Made by a program: the position numbers and the translations under genes. Shown one piece after another: positions 1 to 11,516 of a stretch of DNA of 64,000 nucleotides; within the stretch, counting starts at the first letter, position 1, and each line of letters opens with the position of its first letter. Source of the stretch: Zygnema cylindricum (lineage: Eukaryota; Streptophyta; Zygnematophyceae; Zygnematales; Zygnemataceae); the NCBI GenBank assembly GCA_037447655.1, contig JBBHKE010002683.1:556075-620074 (forward strand). The letters are read 5' to 3'. The notes beneath the pieces are model-generated. The model ran no database searches, was not told the origin of the DNA, and saw only the letters and a list, made by a program, of their open reading frames with translations.

Positions 1-235
1 ATTAAATTAAATTAACATATAAATAACTAAATTTGTAAATATATTAATAAATAAGTAGAAATAAAAATGAACCAAAACAAAAAATTAAGTAAATAAATCA
101 AACGATATGAATAAATAAATAAATGAATGAATAAGTAGACAAATAAAATAATAAATGGATATAAATTAATAAATAAACGAGTTAACAAATTAACGGACAG
201 AGGGGGAGGAGAAGGTGAAGGAGAGAAAGTGAGAA

Positions 236-316
<81 letters not shown>

Positions 317-411
317 GAGGAAAAAGAGAGGGAGTGAAAAACCAACTACAAGAAAAATTCAAAAAGAAGACAAAAACAAAAACAAAAAAAAAAATGGAAT
401 GCAAATCTTAC
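1..411. other. Presumed intron with (GA)n microsatellite
   Basis: Bases 1-230 are AT-rich with AAAT and AATA repeats. Bases 229-312 are a (GA)n tract. Nothing coding is recognised. By position it is the intron after exon 7 of the NIDO gene. Confidence 0.5.
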
Positions 412-680
412 CCTGAACATTTGGGGGAATAGGGGGGGAGGGGCGAGGTGGGGAGGGAGAAGGACGTTTTGGAGGCGGTGGAGATGGGGAGGGAGGTGGA
501 GATCGTGGGGGTGGACGGGGAGGGGAGGGTGGAGGAAAAGGAGGAGGAGAGGGAGGACGGGAGGGAGGTGGAGATCGTGGGGGTGGACGGGGAGGGGAGG
601 GTGGAGGAAAAGGAGGAGGAGAGGGAGGACGGGAGGGAGGAGGTGAAGGTGGAGGTGGACGGGGGGGGGGGGGGGGGGGG

Positions 681-745
<65 letters not shown>

Positions 746-775
746 GGGGGGGGGGGGGGGGGGGTGGCGATAGTG
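412..775 (-). repeat. Polyproline exon with long C homopolymer and a 72-bp tandem duplication
   Basis: On the coding (minus) strand this exon gives A-L-S followed by a proline run, then SPPPSRPPSPPPFPPPSPP-type sequence. Bases 661-764 are almost pure G on the plus strand. Bases 487-630 hold two near-identical 72-bp units (24 codons, in frame). The acceptor is at 776/777 and the donor GTAAGA starts at 411. The frame entering from exon 6 is not the frame of the SPPP repeats near the donor, so the homopolymer length is probably wrong in the assembly or has slipped. Confidence 0.7.
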
Positions 776-3700
776 CTGGAGGAAAAAAAAGTAACGCATG
801 GTTAATTAGTGTCAACTTTTACAACTATTCATACATTTAAAATATAATATTTGGTAGCATCATATGCTTGAATTTGTGGATTTTAATCACAAAGCTTAGA
901 TTTGAGTATTCAAGCCTTTATTCTATTTGGAGTTCATTAACTTCTAAAAATTTACAACTAGTTTTAGTTCGAATGTAACGAACATCAAAAAACTTGAGTT
1001 TTACTTCACAAACTCTTACTTACACAACTGATTAGTTTGTAAGAAATTCTTTTCATCTTACCAGGTAGGAATGCCAAAATTACAATCATGAGTACAGTTA
1101 CTAAGGGAAACATACATACGGAGTTTTGAATAATGAGGAGTTGCGGTTCATAAACAATACTAACAATAAGCTTCTATAACAATATTATGGTCACAAACTC
1201 TGATGCACAACTTTAGTTCTTTTAATTTCTTGGACTTCTCTACGATATTCATTTCAAGAAATATACAAAGTGAATGTCTGATAAAATTGAAAAAAAAAAT
1301 GGTTTTCAGATTTGCTCACCAGCGGGAATTGTGCAAAAAGTTGACGATGCAGCATTGTCACTTGATTGTATCTCTTCTTGATTGTAGCGAGAAAAATCAA
1401 TTAATAGAGCGGTTGACACTTGAACTCCCCTACTATTTGATTGAGGTGGCGACGGTCGGACTGGAAAAGCTACACCGAAGCGAAATGAACGAATCGCATT
1501 GGGAGCCAAAGGGCCTCGGAAGTATTCCTCACACTGGATCGCTGTGGAATTGATTGAGAAACAAGAAGAGCCTCCACTTAAGGATACCACACTAGTTATG
1601 ACACTTCTTACAGTTACACCGTAAGCATTTGAGGGCCCTTTATTCCTCACTTTGACCAGAATATTTTGAGAATATGAACTAGAATTGGCCAAGAGTCCGA
1701 GTGTGAGGCATGAACCACTAAACGGTTCAACATTATTGGTGATATTAAGGTCTATTCTCTTAAGGACAATCAATTGGGTTGTTGCGAGTGTATATGGCCC
1801 ACAACTATCATTTGCTCTCAAAGCAACTGTCCTCAAAACATTATTTCTCAAAGTAAGAAGCTCTCCGTCCAGAGTCTCCTTAGAAACATCGATGGTTGGA
1901 GCTAATCCGTTTGCTCCAGGAGTTGGCACGAAAATAGATCCGTCATAATTTAAATCCCACTGTACTGTTATACTTCCACAATCGTCATATCCACGACTAG
2001 CGCTTCCATTGAGAACAACCCTTTGCGTAACTTTTTCTACGACAGTGTATGGCCCATTCGCATATGCAACACCTGAAAACAATTCCAAAAACGAATTCAT
2101 AAAAGTGACCTCCTATTTTCTTAGATGTTTACAATACAACTTTGCAATTAAACCCAAAATAAATTTAAAAAAACTGCTTTTGAACTCTTGACCGACAAGA
2201 TATTTAATATAACCTTTGCCTCGTGCTCGTGACCTCAATCTCCAAAGATTTACAAGCTGTCTACAAGTGTTGTACTATTTTAAGTGCAAAAAAAAAATCG
2301 TGATATTCCGCAAAACTATAACTTTCTTTATGAACCGTTTGATCTGACTACAAGCAAAGAGGCTCTCACAAGCAGCCAATAAAGGAGTCTACATTTGGAA
2401 AATTTTACAAGTAGAGGCTTGTGACTGACTTTCTAGATGAAAATTCTATGTTATCTTCCGATGTACATTACAAACTTATAAGATGAGATCTTCTCTATTA
2501 GCAATAACAAACCCTGTATCAAACTTGAAATTCCTCGATTCCTCGAACCTCAATCCTATGAAAATTCTAGAAGGATACATAAACACTAAGTGATCATATT
2601 CTTCAAAATGTCATCATCAGAGGTGCCCAATCAAAAACTCACCTGGAGGAATAATAATATTGCTAGAAGAAATTCGGAAGCACCATTTTCCCGGAATGTT
2701 CACATTAGATGTTAAGGGTAAATCAGACATGCTCACAGTCCCAGATCCTGGAAGGTTATAATAATTGGTTCCATCTCCGGCGTCGAATCCACATTGACCA
2801 AAAGTATTACCTGCATGAAAAATATTATATACCATAATTTAGTCTTCCGCAGGCTTCTTTTGTCAAATAATTATCGGGTGTTGTACGACAAACAACCTTA
2901 CAAGTCTTTAGCCTTTATGTTTTAGAAAATGAAATTCCCAGCCAAATTCCAGTAAAACTTATTTAGAGAAATCTATAATCAAAACGGTCTAAGTAAGTTA
3001 TTTTGGAGAATTTTATAGACCCACTTTAATTAAGTGCCTTATAAATCATGATTGTTTTTATCTCTCAAATATTTGATATAGTTGGCTGAGTTTGACCCAC
3101 AAACGTATGACGCGGTGGGTTTTTGCAAGAAACCTTAAAAATTTTAAAGTGTTGATTAAAAATCTTCATAAAAAAATTATATCCAATAGTTTGGAATTTT
3201 CCGGAAAAAGTCGTGAATGACAACCATTGAAAGGAGCGTGGGAAAACTATTGAGAAATCCTTTATTAGAAAGATTAGAGGAAGAAAAAACACACATGAGC
3301 AAGCAAAGGCATAAGCTACGAGAAAAAATTTAAGAGCCTTATGTCTAATATTTGTGGAATCATCTTGAAATTAACCTTTTTCCTTTTAAGAAATTGATTG
3401 CTTAGACCGTTTATGTGGAAAATTGTCCACTTTGAGAATTTGAAAAAAAAAGGTACCCGAACTAGCGTTCAATACGCTAATAACGATTCACGGTGTAGTG
3501 CACCAATTTAAGTTGTATGTGTTAGAGCTAATGTACAGCTAACACTACACCGTGTATCGCTATTTGTGTGAATATCTTTTTCGCCACTTAAAACATATTT
3601 TTTACGTACACACTTGTCCGATTTTGAAATGGAGACCGCCAATCGCAAGGTGATAATTTTACCTTTCAATCGCAACCGCCAGATCCTAAATCCGACAAGT

Positions 3701-6700
3701 GTGTACGGAGAAAAGATGTTTTAAGTGGCAAAAAAAACATTAACCCTAATAGCGATACACGGTGTAGGTGACGGGATAGATCCGAAAGTTAAAGCTTTAG
3801 CGCCCATGCGATACGTTGAATATCGACGAATCGCTAAACTTTCTCGCGCAATCAAGAATTAAAAAATACGCACTACATAGGAATAATAACGGTCATGTAA
3901 TCAATTATCATATTCCCTTAAAAAAACAAAAAATCAAACGTTATCTGACAAAGGTATACGGAGTAATACAAAATAAATGACGAATATTATGTTAAGTCTA
4001 AAAATTCGGTAACGGCCCTTAATCGACGACCCCCTTTGATGTCATTGTTGTTTTTTGAAGGTTTAGTTTCGTGCGCACGCTTGTTTTCATGCGTACGTAA
4101 TCACCAAAGTGTGGAGACTCGAATGGATTCACGTAAATCGCGGGAGAAAACATACGGTGTATTTGTTCGTACATGTACGAAAAAGATTCGCTCGACGAAT
4201 GTTTACGTAATTTGTCACGTACAATTTTTGGAGGATCGCTTTGGACGGACATGGACATGTGGCGCATTTTAATCGAGGAGTATCACGCAATTAATTTTGC
4301 GCCAGTAACGAACAAACATTTATTAGCAAGTGGACAAATAAGTAACGGCGACAATTATGATCAAGGATCCCACCGCCGACACAAAAATAATTGGAGGATA
4401 GCTTTTCAAAAAGCGATCCGATCACACACTGGAACTGTGGAAACAATAAAGTGGCGTAGGAGTATCGCGCCAAATTGACCGTACGCGTACTTTCAAATGA
4501 GTACCATACAATGAAGAAAACGTATCAACAGCACCGACGGATTTACATGGAGACGACGGTGAAGTTTAATTTACAGACGCAAAATTCATTTAGTACCAGA
4601 TGAGCCTCAATATTGAACTGACACGCAAACCGTCGGATGGACATAAATTGACAACTGCGATGCACGTACGCACGGATTCAAAAATGTATATAAAAATATG
4701 ATCTTTGTTAGTAAAATTATCAATAAATTATGAAAAAGTAGGGACCTAAGATGTAGTGCTTTAGAGTTTTCGAGTGTGTGCGAGGTGCTTAAGTGGGAGA
4801 CGTAGTCATTATAACCCTTGTTATTTTAAATAAAAGTGTGAGGTTAGACTAAAAGTGTTGTGTCGTGGTTACATGTTGGTTATACTTGCTTCTTATGTTA
4901 AGTATTGTTTATGCATGCTTTAGAGTTTCATTTGAAATGAAACTTTGTAAAGCATTTTGCGTGACACTCTAGGAGTTGTTTGCACATGTTGGATTCTACA
5001 CACTAGTCTACTCTAATTGTTGTACAATACGTACAATACAATACCGTTGTATGATACTAGTAGTCAAAGATTTTTCTAATTGCACGAAGCTTGTGGGAAA
5101 CGTTGAGAAATTGTTAGTTTGAGTGGGTAAGGGATTGTTGTAAGGAAAAAAAGCTTTGGTTATGTTGGGATTTGTGTGTATTCTAAGAGTAAGAGTTTTT
5201 AAACGACCCTATCACATCGTAATCTCGATAATGATTTTAAATCCTTAATATGAATATCGTAAAAAACCTAAAAGTATACACTTGATTATACTTTCATTTC
5301 TTAATACCTCACGCAAAATTGCATTTATTTATTCCATTTTATCATTTTGTTCGTATGAAAGAAGCGTGAAATGAAAAAAAAAAACCGCACATACGCTTTC
5401 ACACAAGTTTATCAACTCCCATTCTTTTTATATTAATACTATTATCATTATTATAATAATTATTATTATTACAATAACAAGTTTCCTTATGCATCCGTCT
5501 ACTTACTTCGTGGATAAAGCCATTGCAAGCCATCCTCCGGGTACAAAGTACACGAATAGGAAACAGGAGAAGGACCAACGGAACTCCAAACTAACCATGT
5601 TTGAAAAGTATTCACCTTATCGGTTCCATAACTGCAAAAAAAAAAGGTAATACAAGGTTGATGAAAACTATGGACGAAATCCTGCGAAGCATGTATGGCC
5701 ATGGAAAAACAAGTAAATGGTTTAAATCCACATTTTAGCTATGGTTTCCCCTAAGAAACCCAATAATACGTATTTAGAGTGGGTGATGTTGCAACTTTTT
5801 CTTTGCTCATTTGATTTTTGTTACAAACACTACCTCATGATTTTGGGTCAGAAGGGTGAGCATATTAGTATAATGGTAATGAATCAACTACATCACAATA
5901 ACAACAACCATAATAATAATATGTATATAACATTTTTTTTAAATGGGAATAACTTCAAATTTGTATTTAAATTACCCTAACATGAGATGCAGAATGGGAG
6001 ATTAGAGAAGTCCGCAATTTTATTGAGGCAGACAAATAACGCCCTATGAGTAAAAAAAGTTATCTACTAAAGAATTGGTGGAGAGTGAATCCAAGTTGGC
6101 CAATTTTTTTGACCAACTTGTGCTAGAATTTTTGCTTATAATGTTCTATCCAAATCAAATAAAAATCAAACTTATCAATTTATTTATTTACTTTCTGGGA
6201 CAATTATCATCAGCATCACCAGTACCATTTGTAAACTATTCCTGTTTAAGACAATTTATGGATGACTTAAAGACATCTGAGTACAAAGGAAAATTTTTAA
6301 CATTGGTGTTGATTAGAATTGTCAAGTAAATTTCAACTTGATAGCATTAACTACACTAAATGTGGTTAATAGCATCTCCAAACACCAAATTCTCAAAAAT
6401 GTCCAGCCATTAGTTTGAAGCATTCAAAAAAAATAATCATTTTCAAGCAATCAGTGCCCAGACTTTAACTTTACACATACAAAGCAGAAACAATCAATAT
6501 CCGACATTTACTGTTGAATAAAAATGCTTTATCAAGAAAAAAAAAACATTCCTAGCATCCAATGTCCACAGTCCAAGGTCCAACTATCAGCTCAACCTCA
6601 AATGAGTATAATATAGAGTTTTCAATATCCACAACTTTCAAAATTAACTACTTAGAACTCAATGATCAACATTAAATGCCACCTTGGTGCTATTTAATTC

Positions 6701-9494
6701 AATGCCACCAGTATTAGTTGACCAACATGTCCATATTTCAATGTAAGATATATATTCTCCAACAATCATCGCAAGACGCCCTACGATGAAAATTCCACAA
6801 AGGATATCAAATGCTCAAAGTCCTATTTATTTAAAGTGTAAGAAACTTCTAACATTTAGTGTTCACATCTCTAGAATGTTACATTCAATGTCAAATCAAT
6901 AGAGTGTCTAACAATCATTACCCGGTATTTGGATTAAAGATACAAGTCCTTACACTCAATTTCCCATAATCAATTCCAAGAATTCAATGTCCAACATTCA
7001 AAACCCACAATTCAATTTTTAGTCTTCACTATCTATCATTTAGTCCCTCATGTTCCCTGTATATTTCTATTACCCAATGCAAATGACCGTAGATTCAATG
7101 AATAATAGATAAACCCTTCGACCAAAACAATTCCCAAAAGGTACAAAATCGTCGTCTTACACACCACAATTGTCCTCAAATATGCGAAAAATGTCAAAAA
7201 AATATGAATACATACAAATGTCTAGTAATCAAATTAAAAAGTCGGCAAAATGTCCATATATTCATGTAAATTTCACACATACCTGTAGTACCCAACATCG
7301 ATCCACGAGGCCACAAAGCCTCCATCTGGGACGAAAAATTTCGCCTCCGGAAAAACTTGTTTTATTTCAACAGCCATTTGAGCCAAATCTTGTGGCCTTA
7401 GGCTGTTGTTTACAGTCCTAAAATAGACAAATCCTCCATCAGAAGGCCTTGTATCTAGGAAAAAAAAAAACACACACACAAAAGAACACAAAAAAAGAAG
7501 ACATTCCCCATCCAGCTTCTTTATCAGTCAGAACCTTAGGATAAACTTCATTATAGCCTTGGCTATGCCATGATAAATGACAAGTCTTTTATTTTATTTA
7601 TTTTGTTTTTTTATTTTTCTTTGGTTTTGACTATAGTAAAAAAGATGTCAACTTTGGTTAATAAGAGGAGAAGGCTGGTGCTTTTGGATTGAGGGAAGGT
7701 GAAAGGTAAGAGGATGTAAGAGCTACAGGGAGAGAGGGAGAGATAAGGTGGGGGCAAAGGGAGAAGGAGAGAGAAGGGGAAGGGGAACAGAGAGATAGGA
7801 GAATATATAGGAGAGGTACCAGGATTTAGTTTGACTAAGGCAAGTTTGATGTATTTCTTAAGTTTGATAGGAATGATAAGCTTTATTTGAAACCAAAATT
7901 ACAACTTGTTACTCAAACAAAGCAATTCCTTTTTAGAAAAAATGTTAGTACTATTCATAATATAGAGGACTTGTGAAAATAAGCTCTATAATGTATATAT
8001 ATAATGGAAAACTAGGTAGTGCCTTTGTTGGTCACACCATTCTCTATTAGTACAACCTCTCTCACTAAAAAAATTGTTGTTTTTGTAACACTTAGACCTA
8101 TTTATCTTGTCATCCAATGACCCATTTTTTAATCGCAAGATCGTATTTAGTTTTTTTATTTGAGGTAAGACTCCTGGTTGTGACAATTGGTGACCTCAAA
8201 AAAGACAAATCCAAAAGTTGTATACGGAAACAAACGACAAAAAGGGCCCAAAAAATCATTTTTTTTCTAATGCAATGGAAGTTGTAGTGAACCAACCTAA
8301 GAGCGATTTATATCTTCATTTAAAAAAAAAAAAAAGTAAACATTGTACTATTTATTTTTTATATAAAATGTGACACACACTAAATCATAAGCCAACAAAA
8401 AAACCATTTGCCTAGAAACATTGTTGTCCACTCGATTTATAAAGAATGAGGCATTGTTCTATTTTGAACCTTTTTGAAAAAAAGAAAAAAAAAGGAGATT
8501 AATTTCTCACCAATGTCAGACCAAAATGGGGCAATAATTCGGATTCCACTAGAGAGAGGAAAAGGCGACGGAACATAGGCGGAAAGTTGTCTAAAACAAC
8601 AACAAAAAAAACGAAAAAAACAGAAAAAAACGGGGAAATTCGTTTTAAAGGGTCATATTCGTTGACATTTAGAGAAAAAAGTGGAGAAACAAATGGAATA
8701 CATTATATGTGTTTTTTCTATGAAATAAATGGATCAAAAAAACGACGAATGCTGACATTAGGAGAAAAGTGGAGAAATAAATGCAGGGAAAAAACAAAGA
8801 ATATACATATATAAAAGAATATATGTATATATGTAATAGTCTTATTAAGCACAACAACATATTGACAATGGTAGATATGATGTTCTTGATAAGAAAAAAC
8901 TTAAAATAGAATGGATAAGAGGGAGGACAAAGTGAATGAGAGAAGGAAGAGGGAATAAGAAAACTAAGAAGCAGATGGGGAGAGGGAAGGAGAGAGAGAA
9001 AGAGGGAGAAAGAGGAATAACACAATAAAATTGATAGGATGTGAATGCGGGAGAAATAATGAGAGTGATATAGAGAAAAAAAAAAAAAAGTAAATTTGGT
9101 AGTTAGAAGGAGAATATGAATATACATACATACATATATATACACATACACACATACACACATACATACATATATATATACACTTTTATTTCTCTATTTA
9201 TGAGTTTCAATATGTACTCCATATAGGTTTTCCTTATACTCACTGGTCAAACGTGAGATCCCCGTTGTTGTTTACGAAGACACGTGTCGCCGTGTAATTA
9301 TAGTACGACATTGGCGTCGGCAGCAGTACTTCGTCGCTGTAGGAGTCGTCATTCCTAGCGAGCGTGTCGTCGCCGTACAAAGAACCGTACGGAACGAAGC
9401 TAGACCGATTGAGAGACAACACCGGGGGTAAGAGGGAGAGGGAGAGAAGACAGCTCCAAAGGAGGAGGAGAGAATAAAAGGAAGGGAACGACAT
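412..9494 (-). CDS. Secreted NIDO / PKD-like / DUF11-like / polyproline protein (multi-exon, 3' end outside window)
   Basis: Exons, high to low: 9494-9244, 8590-8511, 7454-7283, 5631-5507, 2810-2643, 2072-1320, 775-412. All introns are GT-AG and the first six exons join in one frame (516 residues). Start at 9494: MSFPSFYSLL opens a hydrophobic signal peptide of about 27 residues. Exons 1-5 (about residues 30-265) read as one NIDO domain: RVFVNNNGDLTFDQ, then PSPFPLSSGIRIIAPFWSDI, then DTRPSDGGFVYFRTV, then NTFQTWLVW and EDGLQWLY, ending FDAGDGTNYYNLPGSG. Exon 6 opens with a PKD-like module (VVLNGSASRGYDDCGSITVQ) followed by a DUF11/CARDB-like module (ILVKVRNKGPSNAYGVTV). Exon 7 is polyproline. 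In known families NIDO occurs in extracellular matrix proteins and SPPP repeats in hydroxyproline-rich algal walls, so I infer an extracellular or cell-wall protein. The last exon has a frame problem in a homopolymer, and further exons should lie left of base 1. Confidence 0.85.
776..1319. other. Intron 6 of the NIDO gene
   Basis: The stretch is AT-rich with no recognisable element. It is bounded by donor GTGAGC (from 1319) and a pyrimidine-rich acceptor at 776. Confidence 0.6.
2811..5506. other. Intron 4 of the NIDO gene, with transposon insertions
   Basis: A 2.7-kb intron. It carries a TACACCG-family end at about 3440-3496, a complete foldback MITE at 3546-3766 and, from about 4045, sequence resembling the start of the solo LTR at 38852 (TTTTTTGAA, then GTTT, then GTGCG.ACGC). 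Small reading frames at 4019-4478 lie in that LTR-like stretch and show no known domain. Confidence 0.55.
3546..3766. mobile_element. Foldback MITE, TACACCG family, short subtype (copy 1)
   Basis: It begins TACACCGTGTATCGCTATT and ends with the inverse, AATAGCGATACACGGTGTA. Inside are sub-terminal inverted CGCCACTTAAAACAT and ATGTTTTAAGTGGC. The flanking TA at each end fits a TA target duplication as in Tc1/mariner-type elements. Near-identical interiors occur at 13850-14073 and 62725-62935. No coding capacity. Confidence 0.8.
5632..7282. other. Intron 3 of the NIDO gene, with degenerate CAATGTCCA-like phrases
   Basis: No element ends or genes are recognised. From about 6360 to 7130 short phrases such as CAATGTCCA, CCAACATT and TTCAATGTCC recur irregularly, which looks like an old decayed satellite or simple-sequence drift. 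Confidence 0.4.
7455..9243. other. Introns 1 and 2 of the NIDO gene (split by exon 2 at 8511-8590)
   Basis: Intron 2 (7455-8510) is AT-rich with purine-rich stretches at 7670-7800. Intron 1 (8591-9243) holds A-rich runs, purine-rich blocks (8930-9060) and a CATA/TA microsatellite near 9119-9183. No coding content is recognised outside exon 2. Confidence 0.5.
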
Positions 9495-9738
9495 TTGGGA
9501 AGATGATAAGGAGAAATTAAGGAATAGAAGGCATTGGAAGAAAGAGAGAGAGAGGGAGGGAGGGAGGATGGGAGAGAGGTAGGTATGTGAGAGGGCAGTG
9601 GTAGAGAGGGGAGGAGAGTGAGAGAGAGAGAGAGATAAGCGGGAGAGTGGGCTGGAAGGGAGAGCGAGGAGGGAAAAGAGGGATGAAGAGAGTTAGGAGG
9701 TTTTAGGGTAGCGGGTGTGCTGTGCAAAAGCTACAGTA
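9451..9738 (-). promoter_or_regulatory. 5' region of the NIDO gene (upstream/5'UTR plus first codons), duplicated at 10.7 kb
   Basis: The sequence from codon 15 of the NIDO gene upstream to 9738 is pyrimidine-rich on the coding strand, as plant core promoters and leaders often are. An almost identical direct copy lies at 10700-10997. No convincing TATA box was identified. Confidence 0.45.
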
Positions 9739-9794
9739 CAGACTAAATTTTGGCAGGCGGTGTGGTTCGTGTGGACATAAGGACACAGTACTGT

Positions 9795-10199
9795 ACTGTA
9801 CTGTAGTTTTTCGTTGTTTTTCTTACGAGTACAGTACAGTACAGTACTGAACCTTGCTATTTTCGCGCTAACGACAACGTGTGGGAGTTTTACTCTCGAC
9901 GTCCACACTCGTTTCGTTTTACGACGCGCCGCGCCGCGCGGACGTCCCGCGTATAAATATGTTTAGGGTTTTTTTCTCATTCGTGTTTTTATTTACCTAA
10001 AATCGCAAGGTACCCGGGCAGTACTTTGCGAAGTGTGGGAATAGCTCGTTTTTTGAACCTGTGGACATATGTCCACGCGGTCCACGCCGCCTGCCAAAAT
10101 GTAAGAAACCTAGTCTGTAGTTTTTCGTTGTTTTTCTTACGAGTACAGTACAGTACTGTACTGTAGTTTTTCGTTGTTTTTCTTACGAGTACAGTACAC
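9795..10199. repeat. Repeated GTACTGTA / TTTTTCGTTGTTTTTC units
   Basis: The phrase GTAGTTTTTCGTTGTTTTTC followed by TTACGAGTACAGTACAG occurs at about 9800, 10120 and 10163, with a partial copy at 10429. Each is bordered by TACAGTAC/GTACTGTA palindromic runs. No gene lies in 9741-10194. Confidence 0.6.
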
Positions 10200-10415
10200 C
10201 GCCAATCGTTATTAGCGTTGTGTACGCTAATTCCGTCCCGATTTTTTTTTTTTTATTCTCAAATAGAGTTATCCACACTATTTAAAAAAAAACCCTAATT
10301 CCTAATTAGAATAGACGATTTCTTCGAAAATTTCCAAATTCCCAATTAGCACAAACCACGCTAATTATTCGTATACGCTAAAAAAACTTACACGCTAATA
10401 ACGATTGGCGGTGTA
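10195..10415. mobile_element. TACACCG-family MITE
   Basis: It starts TACACCGCCAATCGTTATTA and ends with the inverse AATAACGATTGGCGGTGTA. It is inserted in a TACAGTAC repeat with TA at both borders. It is AT-rich with no coding. Confidence 0.8.
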
Positions 10416-10699
10416 CAGTACTGTACTGTAGTTTTTCGTTGGTCTAGAGGCCGGGTACGCACTGTACGGTTATGTACGGTTCGGCACTGTTCTATGCTGT
10501 ACTGTACTGTACTGTTAAGTGACGCGTGACAAAAAATTAAGTATCATTCCGTACGGGTAGGGTATACAGGTTAAGGTCTTAATTATTGTACGGACATATT
10601 TAATTCCCGTCCTGCTCACAAACTTTAAAAAAAAAAGAGCGGCAAACTGGGAAAGGTACAGTACACCGTCAATCGCTATTAGAGTATATAACGCCAATT

Positions 10700-10997
10700 C
10701 AGCTCCAAAGGAGGAGGAGAGAATAAAAGGAAGGGAACGACATTTGGGAAGATGATAAGGAGGAATTAAGGAATAGAAGGCATTGGAAGAGAGAGAGAGA
10801 GAGGGAGGGAGGGAGGATGGGAGAGAGGTAGGTATGTGAGAGGGCAGTGGTAGAGGGGGGAGGAGAGTGAGAGAGTGAGAGTGAGAGAGAGAGAGAGAGA
10901 TAAGCGGGCTGGAAGGGAGAGCGAGGAGGGGGGAAAAGGGATGAAGAGAGTTAGGAGGTTTTAGGGTAGCGGGTGTGCTGTGCAAAAGCTACAGTAC
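10700..10997 (-). pseudogene. Duplicate of the NIDO gene start and leader
   Basis: This direct copy of 9451-9738 has small length differences in GA repeats. It keeps the ATG (at 10743) and the first 14 codons, then the duplication ends inside codon 15. The new neighbouring bases make TGA, leaving a 14-residue reading frame. A 38-bp start of a TACACCG element (10662-10699) and a full TACACCG element (from 10995) flank it, so transposon-associated duplication is likely. Confidence 0.75.
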
Positions 10998-11516
10998 ACC
11001 GTGAATCGCTATTAGCGTAATGAAATAGATAGCGTAATGAAACAATTAGCGTTATTTACGCTAATTGGGAATGTCGTTTTTTTTCGAAATAATTTTTATT
11101 CTAATTTTTTGTACATTCTAATTTGTAAACTGCTTTGTAAAAATTTTCGGTGCAGATTATCTCAACACTACAATATGTGCTTGTATGAAATTGTTCAAAT
11201 CGTACGCCGTCGCGTTTTTTTGACATCCGTGAATGCCGGAAAATATTTACGCAATTACATGTTAGCGCGACTACGGGACAGCGTGAATATCTTTTTTGTA
11301 CTTTTCTACTTAAAAAAGTACAAAAAAGTACTTCTCTGACATACCGTACACCACACTATTTATAATAGCACTTTATTGGAGTCATGAATCCTATTTAATG
11401 GGCTACCTCAAATAACATGTAGAAACATTTAGAATGTTTAATTCTATTTGAGAATTTGCCTAAAAAAACAGGGTACCTCAATTAGCGTCCAACACGCTAA
11501 TAGCGATTCACGGTGT
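10995..11516. mobile_element. TACACCG-family MITE, long subtype
   Basis: It starts TACACCGTGAATCGCTATTA and ends TAGCGATTCACGGTGTA. At 522 bp it is about the size of copies at 44732-45256, 51689-52229 and 56407-56912. The only open frame (11037-11339) has no similarity to a known domain. Confidence 0.75.

Noticed and set aside
229-840. Long reading frames rich in Arg-Glu or Gly on the plus strand
   Set aside because: They are the opposite strand of (GA)n and of the polyproline exon. Splice sites and phase support only the minus strand.
4019-4478. Small genes in intron 4 of the NIDO gene
   Set aside because: The stretch resembles LTR sequence at 38852 onward and the frames lack domain features.
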